Below, piece by piece: positions 53,746-62,716 of a stretch of 64,000 nucleotides of DNA. The notes below the pieces were generated by a model. The model searched no databases and had not been told where the DNA came from. It worked only from the letters and a program-made list of their open reading frames with translations. The DNA lies in assembly GCA_016711105.1 (NCBI GenBank), contig JADJTO010000005.1:186001-250000 (forward strand), read 5' to 3'. The stretch's first letter is position 1. Every line of letters starts with the position of its first letter. The stretch comes from Micropruina sp. GTDB lineage: Bacteria; Actinomycetota; Actinomycetes; Propionibacteriales; Propionibacteriaceae. Position numbers and translations under genes: made by a program.

Positions 53746-55193
53746 TTACTTGACCGGGTTCGTCACCTTGTTCACCGAGAAGCCGAAGCCGTCACCGTTG
53801 CCGTCAGGGTCGGGGACGGACGGGCCGTACTGATTCTCAGTCGAGGTGAAGAGCGGGGCGAGCACGGACACCCGGCCGTTGCCCCCGGCAGCCCCGGGGC
53901 TGGACACGGCGACCCGATCGACGCTGTCGCCCGCACGGAGGGTCAGCTGCTGCACAGTCAGGCCTGTGTTCGCGTAGGCCTCCGCGGAGTCCGGGAGGCT
54001 ACCACCACCCTGGATCAGCTTGGCCGAGAAGGCCGTCCCGTCCACCCGAACAACGGTGGCCGTACCGGCGTCGACGACGGAACCGACGTTCTCCTGGGGG
54101 TGCCGACGATGACGGCTCGTCCGCCCGCGATCGGCCGAATCAGGTCCACGCTGTCGCCGAAGTAGTCGTTCTTCTCGTTCGCTCCGGGGACGCCGGTGAC
54201 GTTCTGGTGGATGGCCGGCTTGGCGCTGACGCTGCCACCCGCGGTGTAGGTAAAGGGTTGCACCAGTCCGGTGTTGACGACGGTGCCGATGTCCTCACCG
54301 GGCGCGCCGACCGCGTACAGGTTACCCAGGGCAGCCACCGAGGCGCCGAAGTAGTCGTTGCTCGACACGGATTCGGGGATGCCGGTGGTGTTTTGATGAA
54401 TTGACTTGCTTGAGCTGATGGTCTGGCCGTTGGTGGCGACGTTGAGCAGCGTCACCGAGCCGGCCGCCGTCGCGGTACCGATCGCCTCGTACGGGGCGCC
54501 GACGATCAAGGTCTGGCCCGACGCGTCCAGGGCGTAGCCGAAGCTGTCGCCGTCCTCGCTCGCACCGGGCACTCCGGCGGTGTTCTGGGTGAACTCGATC
54601 CCGACCTCGATCACGCCAGCGATGATCGGATGCACGATCACGCCACCGCCGAAGGTCGGGTCGCCACCCTGATAGAGCGGGGCGCCAACCACCAGGGCGG
54701 TCGGAGCGGACGCGCTGCCGAGGGCGGCGAGCGACCAACCGAACTGGTCGTCGACCTCGCCCGTGGTGAGCGACGAGGCGCGGGTCAGGTCGGCCCCGGT
54801 GGCTGAGCCGTGGACGACGAACACCTGCCCGGCGTAGCCGTTGTGGTCAGAGCTGACGTCATGAGGTGCACCGATGGCGATGTCGGCGAACCCGTCGGAG
54901 TCGAAGTCACGGACGAGGACCGACAGCCCGAACAGGGCCCCGGCCTCGGACGTGCCGCCCAGATCGGAGGCGGTCAGCAGTTGCTGGGTTCCGCGGGAGA
55001 GAACCAGCTCAACCGCGCCGGCGTCGTTGTCGAAGCCCGGACGCCCGATCGCCAAGTCGGCCACACCGTCACCGTCGATGTCGTGGATAGCCGTGCCGGC
55101 GGCGTGGGCGGGCACCTGGCCGACAGCAACGAGGCTGATGCCCAGAGCGCAGGCGGCGGCGAGGGACCCGAGGCGGGTCGAGCGAAGGGTCAT
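53746..55193 (-). CDS. second secreted FG-GAP beta-propeller protein, one frameshift
   Basis: Exported protein of about 482 residues; signal peptide ends GQVPAHAA. FG-GAP blades carry DIDGDGVADLAIGRPG, RDFDSDGFADIAIGAPH, DDQFGWSLAALG, QNTAGVPGASEDGDSFGYA, QNTTGIPESVSSNDYFGAS and QNVTGVPGANEKNDYFGDS. The frame breaks near 54090: one more C in the five-C run changes GTPRRTSV into GTPQENVGSVVDAGTATVVRVDGTAF and continues to SVNKVTNPVK. ATG 55193 is chosen; it is preceded by GAAAAGGACGTC on the coding strand. Related to the 35.5 kb protein by repeat wording, not adjacent. Confidence 0.82.
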
Positions 55194-55217
55194 GACGTCC
55201 TTTTCGGGATTTCTCCA

Positions 55218-55258
55218 GCGCACGCGCGGGATTGGGAACCAGCGCGCACGCGCGGGAT
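55218..55258. repeat. 15-bp direct repeat upstream of FG-GAP gene 2
   Basis: GCGCACGCGCGGGAT occurs at 55218-55232 and 55244-55258, 26 bases apart, in the gap between the FG-GAP gene and the MFS gene. Could be a regulator site; only two copies seen. Confidence 0.35.
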
Positions 55259-55313
55259 GCTACCGACCCTAGCTTGCCTGCTTAGTCAGGGCAAAGCCCC
55301 CCGTTAGCCCGGC

Positions 55314-56651
55314 TCAGGTGAGCGGACGATTCCTGGCTTCGGGCAACGCCAGCGCCGCGACCGCAGCGATCACGAAGGCGGCTCCGAACACGCCGAACAG
55401 CGTGATCGGTCCAGCCACCAACAGCACTGGGACCAGCAGTGGGGCGATGATCGAGGCGATCCGTCCGAAGGCGGCGGCAGCCCCGGTTCCGGTGCCGCGG
55501 ACGGCCGTCGGGTACAACTCTGGCCCGACCGCGTACAGGGCGCCCCAGGCACCCAGGTTGAAGAACGACAAGGCGCACCCGGCGGCGATGATGGCCGTGG
55601 GTCCATCGGCGAAGCCGAACAGGGCGGCGGCCACCGCCGAGCCGGCGAGGAAGCTGGCCAGGGTGATCCGCCGTCCCCAGACCTCGATCAGCCAGGCGGC
55701 CAGCGCGTACCCCGGCAACTGCGCGAGCGTGATGATCAACGTGAACTCGAACGAGCGCACCAGCGAATACCCGCGCCCGACCAGCAACGTCGGAATCCAG
55801 ATGAAGGCGCCGTAGTAGGACAGATTGATACAGAACCAGACCGTCCACAGGGCGGCCGTGCGGCGGCGGTACTCCGGCGACCAGATCGACACCGGTGCCG
55901 ACGACTCGCCGGTGGGCGCCGCTGGGGAAGCCAGGGTCGGCTCCGCGGGCGGGGGCATTACGCCGGAGGGGGAGGTCACGCCGGCGGAGCGTTCAAAAGC
56001 CACCACGGCCGCCTCCGCCTCGGCGTGGCGTCCGACCTTCTCCAGGAAGCGCACCGACTCGGGCAGGCTCCACCGGACGACGGCGGCGTAGGCGGTCGGC
56101 ACCACGCCGACCAGCAGTGCCCAGCGCCAGCCGTCCGGGTGCGCGGGAATGACGAAGTAGCCGATCAGGGCGGCGAGGATCCAGCCGACCGCCCAGAAGG
56201 CTTCCAGGGCCACCACCATCCGGCCGCGGATCCGGCGCGGCGCGAACTCGCTGACCAAGGTGGAGGCGACCGGAAGTTCAGCCCCCAACCCGATCCCGAC
56301 CACGAACCGCAACGCGATCAGGGCGGCGACACCGGTGACCAGCGAGGAGGCGCCGGTGGCCAGCCCGTAGACCAGCAGCGTCAGGGCGAAGACCTGGCGG
56401 CGTCCGACCCGGTCGGCCAGCAACCCGCCGAGAGAGGCGCCGACCGCCATGCCGACGAACCCGATCGAGCCGATCCAGGACAACGTGAGCGAGTCCAGCT
56501 GCCATTGCACGGCCAGGGCGGCCATCACGAAAGAGATCAGCCCGACGTCCATCGCATCCAGCGCCCAGCCGATCCCGGAGCCGACCAGGAGCCGACCGTG
56601 CTGGCGGGTGAATGGCAGCCCGTCGAGCCGTTCCGTTCGCGAGAGCGCCAT
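55314..56651 (-). CDS. MFS transporter (metabolite:H+ symporter family)
   Basis: Twelve-helix major facilitator of 445 residues. The loop 2-3 motif is GGLLADRVGRRQVFAL, repeated in the second half as AWLIEVWGRRITLASFL; LVSEFAPRRIRGRMVVALEAFWAVGW and ELYPTAVRGTGTGAAAAFGRIA are the sugar/metabolite-symporter signatures. A long cytoplasmic loop rich in Pro/Ala (SGVMPPPAEPTLASPAAPTGESS) separates the halves. Related carriers transport aromatic acids, shikimate or osmolytes; the substrate here cannot be told. Confidence 0.87.
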   Translation of the reverse strand: MALSRTERLDGLPFTRQHGRLLVGSGIGWALDAMDVGLISFVMAALAVQWQLDSLTLSWIGSIGFVGMAVGASLGGLLADRVGRRQVFALTLLVYGLATGASSLVTGVAALIALRFVVGIGLGAELPVASTLVSEFAPRRIRGRMVVALEAFWAVGWILAALIGYFVIPAHPDGWRWALLVGVVPTAYAAVVRWSLPESVRFLEKVGRHAEAEAAVVAFERSAGVTSPSGVMPPPAEPTLASPAAPTGESSAPVSIWSPEYRRRTAALWTVWFCINLSYYGAFIWIPTLLVGRGYSLVRSFEFTLIITLAQLPGYALAAWLIEVWGRRITLASFLAGSAVAAALFGFADGPTAIIAAGCALSFFNLGAWGALYAVGPELYPTAVRGTGTGAAAAFGRIASIIAPLLVPVLLVAGPITLFGVFGAAFVIAAVAALALPEARNRPLT

Positions 56652-56800
56652 CGCTGCCCTTCCGGGTGGTCAATGTCGGAACTCTAGTAGATCGGGCGGC
56701 CGTCGCCTGGGGCTGCCTGGGGAGCGGACCGACTCGTCCTGGAGGGCCCTTTCGGGGGAGAATGACACGGCTGTTGTTCACCCCGACCGAAAGGTTTCTC

Positions 56801-57085
56801 GTGCTCAAGACGTCCAAGACCCCGAAGCAGACTCGGAGCCGGCGACTCACGTTCATCCTCCCCGCCGACCACCCCGCCGGCACGGTGAGCGTCGTCGGGA
56901 CGTTCAACGATTGGCGCCCGGGCAGCCACGTGCTGAAGAAGCGGGCCAACGGAACGATGAGCACCTCGGTGGACGTGCCCGAGGGCAGCACGGGTCGCTT
57001 CCGCTTCCTGGGTGAGGGTGGCTGGTGGTTCGATGAGCCGCAGGCCGACCAGATCACGCACGAGGGCAGCGTCGTCCGGGTCTGA
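56801..57085 (+). CDS. stand-alone CBM48/AMPK-type glycogen-binding domain protein
   Basis: A 94-residue protein consisting of one early-set (isoamylase N-terminal type) carbohydrate-binding module: RLTFILPADHPAGTVSVVGTFNDWRPGSHVLKKRANGTM, then VDVPEGSTGRFRFLGEGGWWFDEPQAD. GTFNDW is the signature. Likely binds glycogen or alpha-glucan in the cytoplasm; no catalytic domain. GTG 56801 (VLKTSKTPKQ) behind GAAAGG is preferred to the longer ATG 56762 form. Confidence 0.8.
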   Translation: MLKTSKTPKQTRSRRLTFILPADHPAGTVSVVGTFNDWRPGSHVLKKRANGTMSTSVDVPEGSTGRFRFLGEGGWWFDEPQADQITHEGSVVRV

Positions 57086-57099
57086 GTCCGGACGCCACG

Positions 57100-57131
57100 A
57101 ACCCCGCCCAGCCGATTCGCTGGACGGGGTT
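57100..57131. terminator. hairpin between convergent CBM48 and secreted-protein genes
   Basis: AACCCCGCCCAGC (57100-57112) and GCTGGACGGGGTT (57119-57131) pair with one mismatch around CGATTC. It is placed to stop transcription from both sides. Confidence 0.65.
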
Positions 57132-57146
57132 GGCGCTGGCTGTGGC

Positions 57147-57614
57147 TCAGTTGGTGAACGACTGCACCGGGGAGTTCTCGTTGGCGGTCCAGGCCGAGGT
57201 GACGCCGTTGCTGGTGACCCGGAAGCGGACCTTCTGGTACATCTCTTCCTGGCCGATCTCGGTGTCGGGCAGGGTGCGGAGCACGTTGAAGGTGTAGGTG
57301 CTCGAGACGGCGAACGTGCGCGAAAGAGTGCTCTCGCCGATCAGGTCGTCGGGGTTCGGCCAGCCGTCCTGCTCCATCCGATCCTGCTCGATGGTGACCG
57401 TGCGGTTGGAACTGCAGGTGGCGGTGACGCGGTAGTTGAGTACCTTGACACCGGCGCTGTTGTGGTGGTCGTAGATCGGACGCAGCGGCGTGACCGTACA
57501 GCCGGACGAGGTGGTGGACGCGTGCGCCATCGGTGCGATGGACAGCGGGAGGGCGACGGCGGCGGCGGCGATGGTCGCGGTGACGATGCGCCGAGTGGTG
57601 GGTCGGAGGTTCAT
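57147..57614 (-). CDS. secreted hypothetical protein, 155 aa
   Basis: Exported protein of unknown family. Signal peptide: basic start MNLRPTTRRIVTA, hydrophobic core, end PMAHASTTS. The mature part has two Cys (SSGCTVTPLRPIYDHH and VTATCSSNRTV) and a run of alternating hydrophobic residues (TVTIEQDRMEQDG; YTFNVLRTLPD; QKVRFRVTSNG), indicating a small beta-sandwich, perhaps an immunoglobulin-like secreted domain. GAAAGGACC stands before ATG 57614. Confidence 0.7.
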   Translation of the reverse strand: MNLRPTTRRIVTATIAAAAVALPLSIAPMAHASTTSSGCTVTPLRPIYDHHNSAGVKVLNYRVTATCSSNRTVTIEQDRMEQDGWPNPDDLIGESTLSRTFAVSSTYTFNVLRTLPDTEIGQEEMYQKVRFRVTSNGVTSAWTANENSPVQSFTN

Positions 57615-57731
57615 GGCGGGTCCTTTCGGTGAGTGGTGCCTTGGGTTTCCGGTGGGAGCTGGTTTGCTCCATGGCTTAAGATTTCCACTCTGACTAGGGG
57701 TTATGCGTCTCCCGTCAGGGTGAACCTGCGG

Positions 57732-57749
57732 GTATGCCGCCAGGCATAC
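57732..57749. promoter_or_regulatory. inverted repeat in divergent gap before uspA
   Basis: GTATGCC and GGCATAC (57732-57738 and 57743-57749) are perfect 7-bp arms around GCCA. They lie 122 bases before uspA and 118 before the divergent secreted gene; a regulator site is possible. Confidence 0.35.
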
Positions 57750-57871
57750 GGCGATCTCCGCGATGGCGTGGCCAGGAGTCTTCGGCCAAGGCATGGGCAG
57801 GCGTAACGGCTGTCCGCTAGGGTCTGCCCCCATAAGACCCCGCAGATCCCCCCTAGAAAGTGAGGCCCGAC

Positions 57872-58303
57872 ATGGACAGCATCGTCGTCGGCGTCGACAA
57901 CAGTGAGGCCTCGACCCGTGCGGTCGAGTTCGCCGTTGACCGCGCCAAGAAGAACGACTGGAAGATCGTGCTTGTGCACGTGATCCCGTGGTCACCGTTC
58001 TCGTTCACCACCCCGACCGAGAATGAGGAGCGCCCGCGAGCGAAAGCACACGAGCTCGCGGCCGGTCAGGAGCAGATCATCGCTCCGATGTCAGCGATAG
58101 CCGAGGCGGCAGGCGTGCCGTTCCAGTCGATCGTGCGACACGGCAATCCGTCCGACACGATTCTTGACATCGCCGAGGACGAGAAGGCAGTGCACATCAT
58201 CGTCGGCCGCACCGGGGACTCGGGGCTGCGTGCCGCCGTCTTCGGCAGCGTGGCCAGCCGCTTGGTGACCCAGGCCGACATTCCCGTAACGGTGGTGCCG
58301 TGA
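57872..58303 (+). CDS. universal stress protein UspA family
   Basis: A 143-residue UspA-fold protein. The N-terminal strand IVVGVDNSEASTRAVEFAVDRA and C-terminal ATP-loop-type block IIVGRTGDSGLRAAVFGSVASRLVTQADIPVTVV are typical; the loop reads GRTG-(9)-GS, close to the ATP-binding G-2X-G-9X-G(S/T) pattern. Its stop TGA shares a base with the ATG of the transporter (TGATG), so the two are translationally coupled and Usp may modulate transport. ATG 57872 is used; GTG 57860 is possible. Confidence 0.87.
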   Translation: MDSIVVGVDNSEASTRAVEFAVDRAKKNDWKIVLVHVIPWSPFSFTTPTENEERPRAKAHELAAGQEQIIAPMSAIAEAAGVPFQSIVRHGNPSDTILDIAEDEKAVHIIVGRTGDSGLRAAVFGSVASRLVTQADIPVTVVP

Positions 58304-59756
58304 TGGATGTCGTCGGCGGTTTTGCTGCGTTCTCCGATTGGCTCGCTGCCATCGTTTGCTACTCCGTGCCTCTCTTCGGCACGAAGGTTCCGCTGATCGT
58401 CGCCTGGCTGGTGATCGCGGGGGCCTTCTTCACCGTATGGCTCGGCTTCATGCAGATCCGTGGCCCGAAGCTCGCGATCAACCTCGTCCAGGGCAAGTAC
58501 TCCAACCCTGACGATGCCGGCGAAGTATCTCACTTCCAGGCACTGGCCACCGCAGTCTCCGGCACGGTCGGCTTGGGCAACATCGCGGGCGTGGCCGTGG
58601 CCATCTCGCTCGGCGGCCCGGGCGCGACCTTCTGGATGATTGTCGCCGGTCTGCTCGGCATGGCCACCAAGATGGCCGAATGCACCCTGGCGGTGAAGTA
58701 CCGCCGGGAGCGCCCCGACGGCACCGTCTCCGGGGGCCGATGTACTACCTGCGCGATGGACTGGCCCAGATGGGGTTGGCCTGGCTGGGCAAGTTCCTGG
58801 CCGTCTTCTTCGCCATCTGCATGGTCGGTGGCGCGCTCGGCGGCGGGAACATGTTCCAGTCCAACCAGGCAGCGGCCCAGATCATCAACGTGACCGGCGG
58901 CACGAGCAGCTTCTTCGCCGACAAGCCGTGGATCATCGGCCTGGTCTTCGCCGCCCTGGCCGGAGCGGTCATCATCGGCGGCATCAAGAGCATCGCCAAC
59001 GTGACCGAGAAGATCGTGCCGTTCATGGCCATCCTCTACCTCGGCGCCTGTTTGATCGTGATCGTGGTCAACGCCGGCGCGATCCCGCAGGCGTTCGGCG
59101 ACATCATGGCCGGCGCGTTCACCGGTGCGGGAGTGACCGGCGGCGTCGCCGGTGCGCTGATCGTCGGCTTCCAGCGGGCGGCGTTTTCGAATGAGGCCGG
59201 GTTGGGCTCGGCCTCGGTAGCGCACTCGGCGGTCAAGACCAAGGAGCCGGCCACCGAAGGGTTCGTGGCCATGCTGGAGCCGTTCATCGACACCGTGGTG
59301 ATCTGCACCGCGACCGCCCTGACGATCGTGATCACGGGAACCTGGAACGATCCGGACGCCTCCGATCTCGGCGGTGTCGGCCTCACCTCACGCGCGTTCG
59401 AGACCGTGCTGCCGTGGTTCCCGATCGTCCTGGCGATCGCGGTGATCCTGTTCGCCTTCTCCACCATGATCAGCTGGTCCTACTACGGCATGAAGGCGAC
59501 TGGCTACCTCTTCGGTGACAATCAGCTGGCCGAGAACGTGTTCAAGGGCCTGTTCCTGATCTTCACCGTGATCGGGTCGGCCGCTTCGCTCGACAAGGTG
59601 ATCAACTTCTCCGACTCGATGATCTTCCTGATGGGCGTGGCCAACATCATCGGTCTCTACATCTTGGCCCGGGTCGTCCGGGACACGATTCAGAGCTACT
59701 TCGATCGGGTACAAAGTGGCGAGATCAAGATGGTCGAGCACGCTCACTCTCACTGA
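58303..59756 (+). CDS. AGCS sodium:alanine (amino acid) symporter, one frameshift
   Basis: Na+-coupled alanine/glycine carrier of about 484 residues and ten or eleven helices. Signatures are ATAVSGTVGLGNIAGVAVAI, GGPGATFWMIVAGLLGMATK and AFSNEAGLGSASVAHSA. The frame breaks at 58731-58735: one more G in GGGGG joins DGTVSGG to PMYYLRDGLAQMG, the normal sequence. C-terminal helices end YILARVVRDTIQSYFDR. ATG 58303 overlaps the uspA stop; GTG 58300 would add one residue. Alanine taken up could feed alanine dehydrogenase (26.9 kb). Confidence 0.9.
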
Positions 59757-59785
59757 CCCCAGCACTCTGACGAGCTGACCACGGC

Positions 59786-59819
59786 GTGAGCCCCCGGGCC
59801 CCAAGGGGCCGGGGCTCAC
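59786..59819. terminator. GC-rich hairpin after the AGCS gene
   Basis: GTGAGCCCCCGGGCCCC (59786-59802), AA, then GGGGCCGGGGCTCAC (59805-59819): a stem of about 15 bp with small bulges. It covers the end of the convergent YchJ-like gene and serves both directions. Confidence 0.7.
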
Positions 59820-60220
59820 CTGCGTTCAGTGCCGGTGAGGTAGACCCAGCGTCCGTCGTGGGTTTCGAACCGGCTCACCTCGTGCAGGGTCGCGCGGCGG
59901 CGACCCGTCCGAAAGTGGGCGCTGAACTCGACCGTTCCGGTGCTGTCGAACGGTGAGCCCCCGGTTGTGGCGTGGATCTCCAGCCCGAGCCAGCTCGTCC
60001 GTGGGTCGAGGTCGAGGGTTTCCGGACGGGTCCGCGGATGCCAGGTGTCGAGCAGGTACGGCTCGTTCCCCAGGGTGTAGGCGCTGTACCGCGAGCGCAT
60101 CAGCGCCTCGGCGGTGGCTGCCGGACGTCCGGCGTGGAGGGGCCGCAGCACGTCGCCGTACGGGCGGCTGGTGCCGCAGGGGCAGCGCTCAGGGTCGGGA
60201 GTCCGACCCCATCGTGCCAA
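59816..60220 (-). CDS. YchJ-like SEC-C motif protein
   Basis: YchJ-family protein of about 134 residues, unknown function. CPCGTSRPYG, then PLHAGRPAATAEALMRSRYSAYTLGNEPYLLDTWHPRTRPE and FSAHFRTG…HEVSRFETHDGRWVYLTG match the family. The second half of the SEC-C metal motif (Asp/Glu-Cys-Cys-Gly) reads DVLR here; removing the extra G near 60150 and adding one C near 60140 restores DCCGPLHAG, so two compensating indels are likely. No ATG is in frame; TTG 60220 is the nearest start and lies inside the response regulator's end, so the start is uncertain. Confidence 0.72.
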   Translation of the reverse strand: MARWGRTPDPERCPCGTSRPYGDVLRPLHAGRPAATAEALMRSRYSAYTLGNEPYLLDTWHPRTRPETLDLDPRTSWLGLEIHATTGGSPFDSTGTVEFSAHFRTGRRRATLHEVSRFETHDGRWVYLTGTERR

Positions 60221-60855
60221 CGATGACCAGCCCGGAGGTGAAGGCCAGCGCCGTGGCCGCCGCCCGGTCGCGGCAGCCGGTCTTGAACAGGATCCGCGAC
60301 ATGGGTCTTCACCGTGCCCGGGCCGACGAACAGGCGCTGGGCGATCTCGGCATTGGAGAGTCCTTCGGCCAGCAGGGCCAGCACCTCGCGTTCCCGGGCG
60401 GTCAGCATCGCCACCTGTGCGGACGGGTGCCCGCCCGCGGGGTGGCTGACAGTGCGGCCAGGATCTGACCGGCGATTCCTGGGTCGAGCCAGACGTCCCC
60501 GGCGACGACTCGGCGGACGGCTTCGGGCAGGTCTGCGGGACTGCGCTTGAGCAGGTACCTGACGCCCCGCTCGGAGCGCGTCCAGCACGTCGGGGTCGCC
60601 GTCGAAGGTGGTCAGGATCAGCACCGGCGGCGCGACCCCGCCGGCACAGATGGTGCGAGTGGCTTCGACCCCGGTCATGCCGGGCATTCGAATGTCCATC
60701 ACCACGACGTCGGGGGCCAGGGCGGTGACCATGGCCACCCCGGCGAGGCCGTCCGGTGCCTGCCCGATCACTTCGATGTCGGGCTGGCCGGAGAGGATGG
60801 CGACGATTCCGGAGCGGATCAAGGTGTCGTCGTCGACGACCACGGCCCTGATCAT
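60189..60855 (-). CDS. NarL/LuxR-type response regulator, three apparent frameshifts
   Basis: Output half of a two-component system, about 221 residues. Receiver domain: AVVVDDDTLIRSGIVAIL (acidic cluster), VVVMDIRMPGMTGVEATR (phospho-Asp) and VLILTTFDGD. A shift in the GGGG near 60571 separates this from VRYLLKRSPADLPEAVRRVVAGDVWLDP; another before AQVAMLTAREREVLALLAEGLSNAEIAQRLFVGPGTVKTHV (LuxR HTH), and a third, possibly two missing bases, before RILFKTGCRDRAAATALAF. Its ATG overlaps the kinase stop by ATGA. Confidence 0.82.
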
Positions 60856-62089
60856 GCGGGCAGTACCGGCAATGAGGTGGCGAGCCGGAAGCCTCGTCCG
60901 ACCGTCCCGGCTTCCACCTTGCCGCCCAAGGTGGCGACCCGCGCGGCCAGCCCAGCGAGTCGCCGTGCGCCGGTAGGGGGCAGGGTCCGGTCATTCCCTC
61001 GGAAAGGGTTGGGCTGCGGCGGGGGAGCTTCGGGGGATGCGTCCGGGCCCGCGAGCGACACAGCCGTCCTAGCGCTCTCGGCAGGCGTCGAGTCCGGGGC
61101 AGACCCCTGATCGAGCACGGTCACCAGCAACTCGGTGGCTCCCAGCGCAACTCAACCTCGCAGGCCGCTCCCGCCGGCGCATACTTCAGCGCGTTGGTCA
61201 CCCCCTCCTGGATCGCCCGATAGACCGCCAACTCGGTGGCTTGGGTCAACGGACGGGGTGTCCCCAGGCTGGTCACCCGCACATCCAACCCGGCGGACGC
61301 CGCGACCGCGAGTAGGTCCGGCAGATCGGCCAGGCCCGGGCCCAGAGCCTCGGCCTCGCGCGGCATCAACCGCAGCATGGCCTGGATCTCCTCCATCGCT
61401 CGGCGCGCCGCGGTTTCGATGCCGGTCAGTCCGGCCTGATCAGGATCGGAGGAGCCTTGGCGGGCCACCGCCGCCTGAATCAGCACCGTGGTGATGGTGT
61501 TGGCCACGCCGTCGTGCAGTTCGCGCGCCAGCGCCAGTCGCTCCTGCCGGGTGGCGGCCTCCAGCAGGGCTTCCTGGTCGGCGTGCCACTTGCGCAGCCG
61601 GGCCGTGGTGGCGCTGCGGCGGCGTCCGGCGAACCAGGTGGCCGCCCCGACCGACCACCACAGTCCGGTGAGCACCAGCATCGTCTGCAGCGGGACCACG
61701 GAGGTCTGGGCTGAACCGATGCCGTGAGCCAGGAAGGGCACCAACATGGCTCCCAGCGCGATCCGGGCCTGGCGGGTGCCGGCCCAGGTGGCCACCGCGT
61801 AGAGGGCGATCAGCAAGCCGGCGAACGGCTGCCAGAGCGGGACCGCAAGGCTGACCAGGCCGAAAGCGATCTGCACCCAGAACACCGAGAAGGGCCGCGA
61901 TCGGCACCACCACAAGGACTGATGCACGAGCACCGTGACCAGCGGAGGCAACCACAGCGGAAGGGCGCCGCCGTCGATCAGGCGGACGTCGGAATCCCAG
62001 AAGAGCAGGTCGACGCCGATCGCGGCGAGCATGAGAATGCCCGGGGCCCAACGGCCCCCCCAGTTGGCGCTTGCCCTTCCGGTGCTCAT
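60852..62089 (-). CDS. NarL-type sensor histidine kinase (HisKA_3), one frameshift
   Basis: Membrane sensor kinase of about 412 residues with four to six N-terminal helices (ILMLAAIGVDLLFW; LPPLVTVLVHQSLWW; FSVFWVQIAFGLVSLAVPLW; LLIALYAVATWAG). The phospho-acceptor is RQERLALARELHDGVANTITT, and the ATPase N-box is IQEGVTNALKYAPAG. A shift near 61135 ends the frame at PPSCW; the rest (LLVTVLDQG…GLAARVATLGGKVEAGTVGRGFRLATSLPV) is the G-box part. Stimulus unknown; the response regulator follows with a 4-base overlap. Confidence 0.85.
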
Positions 62090-62090
62090 G

Positions 62091-62594
62091 TCACTTCTGC
62101 TGGCAGAAGGAGACCCACGGGAACAGGAAGCACCAGGCGCTGGCCGGGCTCACGCCGTCGGGAATGCTGGAGACGAATGCCTTCGACTCGCGCTGCAGTT
62201 CAAGCGCCCACATGGTCGGATCGGGCTGGCCGTTGGCGCCGTTGCGGGCACCGAAGGCGACCACCGGAATCATCTCGACGTGCTCCAGATTCCCGGTCAT
62301 CCAGGCAATCCCGACCGACGTCGGCGTGGCCCCGGCGGCGAGCAGGGCGTTCACGTCCTCGCTGGGTAGCACCAGGGCCTTGTCTCCGAGGTCACCCACG
62401 CCCAGCACTTCGACGAAGTTCTCTCCCGATCGCCGTCCGAAGATGGCGACGAACGGCGGTTCGGTGTTCGCATCGGCGGGCTCGACCGTCGCCTCGGGGA
62501 GAGTGAGCCCAGGGATCTTGTGCTTGGGCACCCGGATCAGCCGACCGGCGATTGACGTGGGCTTGGCGCTGAGGGTGGGACGCTTTTCGGCCAT
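62091..62594 (-). CDS. hypothetical protein, 167 aa, upstream of the sensor kinase
   Basis: Not recognised. A soluble-looking protein beginning MAEKRPTLSAKPTSIAGRLI, with alternating strand-like stretches (PFVAIFGRRSGENFVEVLGV; SVGIAWMTGNLEHVEMIPVVAFG) and a C-terminal hydrophobic patch WCFLFPWVSF. Its stop is one base before the kinase ATG (TGACATG), so it belongs to the same transcription unit and could modify the sensor's input. AAGGAG lies before its ATG. Confidence 0.6.
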   Translation of the reverse strand: MAEKRPTLSAKPTSIAGRLIRVPKHKIPGLTLPEATVEPADANTEPPFVAIFGRRSGENFVEVLGVGDLGDKALVLPSEDVNALLAAGATPTSVGIAWMTGNLEHVEMIPVVAFGARNGANGQPDPTMWALELQRESKAFVSSIPDGVSPASAWCFLFPWVSFCQQK

Positions 62595-62716
62595 GGAGAA
62601 ACTCCTTGCTCGGATTGTCTGACATGAGCAGCGATCACCGACCGCTGATACACCAACCCTCCCCCGAATTCGAGGGCGGAGGCTAGGTCTGGCGAATCCG
62701 CGAGTACGTTGAAGAT

